Shown here one piece after another: positions 59,313-64,000 of a stretch of DNA of 64,000 nt. Numbering within the stretch: the stretch's first letter is position 1; each line of letters starts with the position of its first letter. The DNA is from Longispora fulva (lineage in GTDB: Bacteria; Actinomycetota; Actinomycetes; Mycobacteriales; Micromonosporaceae), in assembly GCF_015751905.1 (NCBI RefSeq), contig NZ_JADOUF010000001.1, positions 4,526,001 to 4,590,000 of the forward strand, read 5' to 3'. Under the pieces are notes generated by a model, which was given only the letters and a program-made list of their open reading frames with translations, was not told where the DNA came from and did not search any database. The translations under genes and the position numbers were made by a program.

Positions 59313-59353
59313 GGCGGCGGGCGGCGGGCGGCGGGCGGCGGGCGGCGGGCGGC
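59313..59353 (+). repeat. GGGCGGC tandem repeat with G-quadruplex potential
   Basis: GGCGGC followed by five exact copies of GGGCGGC (59319-59353). Five GGG tracts separated by 4-nt spacers satisfy the usual G-quadruplex pattern on the plus strand. It lies in the promoter gap between the divergent GNAT and ArsR-like genes, so it could influence both. Copy number may vary by slippage. Confidence 0.8.
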
Positions 59354-59454
59354 CGCAAAGGATGCCTAATCGTGATGAAGGTAATGGGAACGTGATCGTC
59401 CGGCGTGGAGGGACGTGACCGGAGCGACCCTACGCTGCGGTCGGAGGTGTCCCC

Positions 59455-60273
59455 ATGCTCCGGATCCACTTCACCCTGGCCGATGTGGCCAACACCAGCG
59501 TCGCCGGCGAGCCCGACGCAGACCTGGAACTGCGGTATGGCCTGCGGGTGCTCTTCGACGGCGCGCCGTCCCCGTTCACGGACTGGCGGCGCGGGCTGCG
59601 GGGCCTGCTGCCCCGGGCCCTGGCCGACCACACCGTCCACACCGACCCGACGGGCCCGGCCCGCCACGTCGACCCAATCTCGTCCGTCAGCCCCGCCGGT
59701 CCGACCGGCACAGGTCGGCCGGTGCGCGTCTCGGCCGCCGAGCGGTTCCGGGAGATCGCCGTCGCGCCGCACTGGGAGCAGATCCGTGCCCGGGTGGCCG
59801 CCGACCGCGCCGGACGCACCCGGGCCCTGTCCGACGGCGGGACCGGGCTGTTGCTGCGGACCCTGCACCCGGCCGTGCGGTGGGCCGCGCCCGTGCTGGA
59901 GCTGCCCGGACCCGACCGGGACGTGCGCCTCGACGGCTCCGGTCTGCTGCTGCAGCCGTCCGTGTTCTGCTGGCGGCGGCCGGAACTGCACGGGGACCGG
60001 ATTCTGGTGTACCCGGCCGCCGCCGAGCCGGTACGGGAGCCCCGCGACCTGGGTGCCCTGATCGGGCGGGCGCGGGCGGCCATGTTGAGCGTGCTGGCGG
60101 CGGGTGGGGCGAGTACCACGGAACTCGCTCTGCGCACCGGGCTCTCCGCGGCGACGGCCAGCCAGCACGCGACGATCCTGCGGGCAGCCGGGGCGATCAG
60201 CACGCGCCGGGCGGGCCAGTCGGTGCTGCACTCGCTGACCCCGCTCGGCCAACGGATGCTCGAGACCCGCTGA
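59455..60273 (+). CDS. ArsR-like winged-helix regulator with a large N-terminal domain
   Basis: 272 aa. The C-terminal winged helix is about 200-265 (AAMLSVLAAGGASTTELALRTGLSAATASQHATILRAAGAISTRRAGQSVLHSLTPLG), the ArsR type without a visible metal site. The N-terminal 190 residues begin LRIHFTLADVANTSVAGEPD, a pattern frequent in actinobacterial regulators of this type. GGAGG precedes ATG 59455. Effector unknown. It is divergent from the GNAT gene across the G-rich repeat. Confidence 0.82.
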   Translation: MLRIHFTLADVANTSVAGEPDADLELRYGLRVLFDGAPSPFTDWRRGLRGLLPRALADHTVHTDPTGPARHVDPISSVSPAGPTGTGRPVRVSAAERFREIAVAPHWEQIRARVAADRAGRTRALSDGGTGLLLRTLHPAVRWAAPVLELPGPDRDVRLDGSGLLLQPSVFCWRRPELHGDRILVYPAAAEPVREPRDLGALIGRARAAMLSVLAAGGASTTELALRTGLSAATASQHATILRAAGAISTRRAGQSVLHSLTPLGQRMLETR

Positions 60274-60337
60274 CCCGCACGCCGGACCGGAACCTGGCCT
60301 CGAACAAAGAGCGGCCCGGAGCGGGAGTGGAAACGCC

Positions 60338-60373
60338 CTGACCGCCGCCCCCGGGCCGGGACGGCGGTCAGGT
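60338..60373. terminator. Terminator between convergent regulator and binding-protein genes
   Basis: CCTGACCGCCG (60338-60348) and CGGCGGTCAGG (60363-60373) form an 11-bp stem. The 14-nt loop itself can pair (CCCG/CGGG). Confidence 0.7.
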
Positions 60374-60403
60374 CCGGCACCCCCCGGGGCCGGAGCGACA
60401 GCG

Positions 60404-62140
60404 TTACTGGACGAAGATGCCGGTCAGGTTGACCTGCGCGTACAGCGGGCTCATGAACGCCCCGCCCACCTTGGTGCCGTTGAGCTGGTACGCCCGCACG
60501 TAGTGCGTCGGCACCACCGGCGCGTACTCCCGCATGATCTTCTCGTCGAGTGCGCCGTAGAGCGGGGCGGCCTGCGCGCGGTCGCCCATCAGGGCCAGCT
60601 TCGCGAACTCGTCGTTGAGCGCCGGCACGTTGAGGTAGGACAGGTTCTGGTTACCCGTGGGCCGGATGCTGGTGCCGTCGAAGAGCACCTGCAGCGTGCT
60701 GGACCCGTCGGGGAAGTCCGCGGCCCAGCCGTTGGCGATCAGGTCGCAGGTGGTGTTGGACGCGCCGACCACGTTGGAGTACTCCTTCGACTCCACCGGG
60801 ACCATTGCGACGTCGAACACGTTGTCGCGCTGGAAGGCGGCCTGCACGACGACGGCGTTCTTCTGGCCGTTGACGGTGTTCGGGAAGCAGTAGCCCAGCT
60901 TGCCGACCTTCTTGCCCTCGACCAGCTTCTTGGCCTTGGCGATGTCACCGGTCGGGCCGGCCTGGTACACGTCGTAGTCCTTGTAGCCGGGCACGGTCTG
61001 CGCCAGGATCGTGGTCGCCGGCCGGGCCACCTTCAGCCCGCCGAGGGCCTTGACGTAGGAGTCGCGGTCGAAGGCGTAGTTGAGTGCCTTGCGGACGTCG
61101 AGGTCCGTGACCCGCTGGGTGTTGATGTACACGAAGTTCGTGAACGGCGTCGCCGCCTCCATCGTGCGGCCCTTGAGGTTCGAGTCGCCGGCCACGGTCG
61201 CGATGTCCTGCTGGGCGACCGAGGCGGTCATCACGGCCGTCTGGTCTTCGCCCCGGCTGACCATGAGCCGCTGGGTCTGGCTGGCGCGGTTGACGGACCA
61301 GTCGAACTTGATGGTGTCGACGTACTGGTGCCGGGCCGGGTCGGTCTTCGCGTCCCAGTACGGGTTGCGCTCGAGGATCATGTACTGGTCCTTCTTCTGG
61401 ACCTGGCGCTTGTAGGGGCCGGAGGCCACCCACTCGTCCTCGTACTTGTCCTTGCTGTCCTTGGCCTGCGGCACCGGCGCGACCGTCGGGTACGCGGCCA
61501 GGTACGGGAACTCCGCGTGCGGCTGCGCGAACGTGAACACGATCGTGTGGTCGTTCGGCGTGCTCACCCCCGGGACCTTCAGGTTGCCCTCGTAGGGACC
61601 CTTGTACTCGCGCTTGGGGTCCAGGGCGTTCTGGATGTACTGCATGCCCTGGTCGCCGTACCTGCTGAACGAGCGGGCCACGCCGTACGCGATGTCCTTC
61701 GAGGTGATCGGCGAGCCGTCCTCGAACTTGATCCCGTCCCGCAGGGTGTACGTCCAGGTCTTGTCCCCGTCGGAGGAGACGCCGGTGTTGGTGGCCAGGT
61801 CGCCGACCAGCCTCAGCGGCCCGCCGTTGGGGTCCTCCACGAAGGTGGTGAGCATCCGGAACATGACCTGGGTGCCGGCGTCCAGGGAGTCGGAGTAGTA
61901 CATCTGCTGGGGGTCGAAGTGTTGGAACTCGCCGTCCTCCAGCCAGAGGATCTGGCCGCCCTTCTTCGCGCCCGGCACCTCCGGCGCCGGGGTCGGGGCC
62001 TTGCCGGCGTGGTCGATGATGATGTCCTGCTGGGCCGGCTTGTCGTCGGTCCCGCCCGCGTTCCGGGTGCTCTCGCACCCGGTCAGGGCAAGGCCGACGG
62101 CCAGCGCGCCCACGACGAGCTGCACTGCACTCCGCCGCAT
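60404..62140 (-). CDS. Peptide-type ABC transporter substrate-binding lipoprotein (family 5)
   Basis: 578 aa from ATG 62140, which has AGGAGG 5 nt upstream. The lipobox ALTGC places a lipid-modified Cys near residue 22. The family 5 fold shows LAYSL-like segments such as TYTLRDGIKFEDGSPITSKDIAYG, and VRKALNYAFDRDSYVKALGG. It is a solute-binding protein for peptides or related compounds. No permease or ATPase gene follows in this window, so it may work as an orphan or with a distant transporter. Confidence 0.85.
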   Translation of the reverse strand: MRRSAVQLVVGALAVGLALTGCESTRNAGGTDDKPAQQDIIIDHAGKAPTPAPEVPGAKKGGQILWLEDGEFQHFDPQQMYYSDSLDAGTQVMFRMLTTFVEDPNGGPLRLVGDLATNTGVSSDGDKTWTYTLRDGIKFEDGSPITSKDIAYGVARSFSRYGDQGMQYIQNALDPKREYKGPYEGNLKVPGVSTPNDHTIVFTFAQPHAEFPYLAAYPTVAPVPQAKDSKDKYEDEWVASGPYKRQVQKKDQYMILERNPYWDAKTDPARHQYVDTIKFDWSVNRASQTQRLMVSRGEDQTAVMTASVAQQDIATVAGDSNLKGRTMEAATPFTNFVYINTQRVTDLDVRKALNYAFDRDSYVKALGGLKVARPATTILAQTVPGYKDYDVYQAGPTGDIAKAKKLVEGKKVGKLGYCFPNTVNGQKNAVVVQAAFQRDNVFDVAMVPVESKEYSNVVGASNTTCDLIANGWAADFPDGSSTLQVLFDGTSIRPTGNQNLSYLNVPALNDEFAKLALMGDRAQAAPLYGALDEKIMREYAPVVPTHYVRAYQLNGTKVGGAFMSPLYAQVNLTGIFVQ

Positions 62141-62251
62141 CACGGCCTCCTGTGAATCGATCGGATCTCCTTCTCCGACCGTAGGAAGCCGGGCCGCGGC
62201 GACGGTAGGCCTTTCGTTCCCAGCCGTACTGTCACGGGCTGGTCACACGGG

Positions 62252-62575
62252 TCAGCGGGCGATCTGCACGACCACCTCGGTGTCGGACACGTTCTGCACC
62301 GTGACCTTGAACCCGGCGACGTCCTTCTCCTGCGCCACCGGCATGGAGACCTCCTCGCCGGCCACCGACAGGGTCGCCTGCCCGTTGTTCACGCCGACGA
62401 ACTTCACCTCGATGCCCAGGATGCTGGTCGTCGCCTCGACGCCCCGGTCGAAGGTGACCGTGCACGAGTTGAGGCTGCAGCTCGTCTTGGCCCCGTCGGA
62501 GCCGCACGCGGCGAGCGCTGGGACGGTCAGGAAGAGGGCCAGTAGGGCGGCGGCGACGTTTCCACGTGTCTTCAC
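62252..62575 (-). CDS. Small lipoprotein
   Basis: 107 aa. A signal peptide (RGNVAAALLALFLTVPALAAC) ends in a lipobox with Cys about residue 23. The mature part has a Cys pair (SCSLNSC) and a beta-rich domain ending VSDTEVVVQIAR. GTG 62575 has TACTCT 7 nt upstream, a leaderless layout. Function unknown; probably attached to the outer face of the membrane. Confidence 0.7.
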   Translation of the reverse strand: MKTRGNVAAALLALFLTVPALAACGSDGAKTSCSLNSCTVTFDRGVEATTSILGIEVKFVGVNNGQATLSVAGEEVSMPVAQEKDVAGFKVTVQNVSDTEVVVQIAR

Positions 62576-62693
62576 GCGCTCCAGAGTAGGTGACGACCGG
62601 TAGGTTACTGAGCGTGATGGGCCAAGGAGGCGGGAGCGCCCGATTCGGCCGGCCCGGCGGTGGCCGTCGCACCCGTAGGGCACGATGGGGCAC

Positions 62694-64000
<1,307 letters not shown>

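Overview
The window is GC-rich (roughly 70% or more), with dense genes, GTG starts and many 4-nt stop/start overlaps. It carries a WhiB factor, a SigE-type ECF sigma factor, a mycothiol-type DsbA protein, EgtA and a BsaP-type biotin helper. Together these point to a filamentous or related actinomycete, most likely Micromonosporaceae or a close family (inference from gene content only). I see no tRNA, rRNA, CRISPR array, insertion sequence or prophage.

Layout. 1-5.1 kb: a truncated exported protein, a possible structured RNA, a PLP enzyme and a membrane-anchored NACHT NTPase. 5.1-9.6 kb: a biotin locus, bioA-orf71-bioF-bioD running left and bioB-bsaP running right from a 23-bp divergent promoter. 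9.6-12.4 kb: a polar amino-acid ABC transporter in which every gene overlaps the next as GTGA, ending in a small Smr protein. 12.4-19.2 kb: small secreted or membrane proteins, including an emfourin-like protease inhibitor, a beta-propeller lipoprotein, a membrane-fused EEP phosphohydrolase, and a TetR/DUF5701 divergent pair around a clear operator. 19.2-24.3 kb: two large exoenzymes, an ExeM-type nuclease and an M4 metallopeptidase. 24.3-31 kb: a regulatory block with two two-component systems, WhiB, LuxR and a mycothiol-dependent oxidoreductase. 31-35.2 kb: a coupled small-ORF/Hsp70/small-ORF trio, RNase Z, the tail of a lost TetR gene and an alpha/beta hydrolase. 35.3-36.7 kb: an ECF sigma factor and its membrane partner. 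36.7-44.4 kb: a fatty-acid oxidation operon (acd-fadA-fadB) divergent from a CaiB-type CoA-transferase, a TetR regulator and egtA. 44.7-49.8 kb: a convergent kinase/regulator pair, a secreted proline/threonine-rich protein, an LPXTG surface protein and an IclR regulator. 49.8-54.1 kb: small proteins and a LAL-type LuxR regulator with a degenerate Walker A. 54.1-58.2 kb: a branched-chain 2-oxoacid dehydrogenase operon divergent from its Lrp/AsnC regulator. 58.3-64 kb: a tandem GNAT, an ArsR-like regulator, a peptide-binding lipoprotein, a small lipoprotein and the start of a HerA-like ATPase cut by the window end.

Two patterns cut across the window. Many genes have a TANNNT-like -10 box exactly 6-7 nt before the start codon, which suggests leaderless mRNAs. 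At five loci I also see a mini-ORF of 8-23 codons whose stop codon overlaps the start of the main gene; four of the five are themselves leaderless-looking. These, the Hsp70 trio, the extra small gene in the biotin operon, the NACHT protein and the intergenic three-way-junction RNA are the best candidates for undescribed biology.
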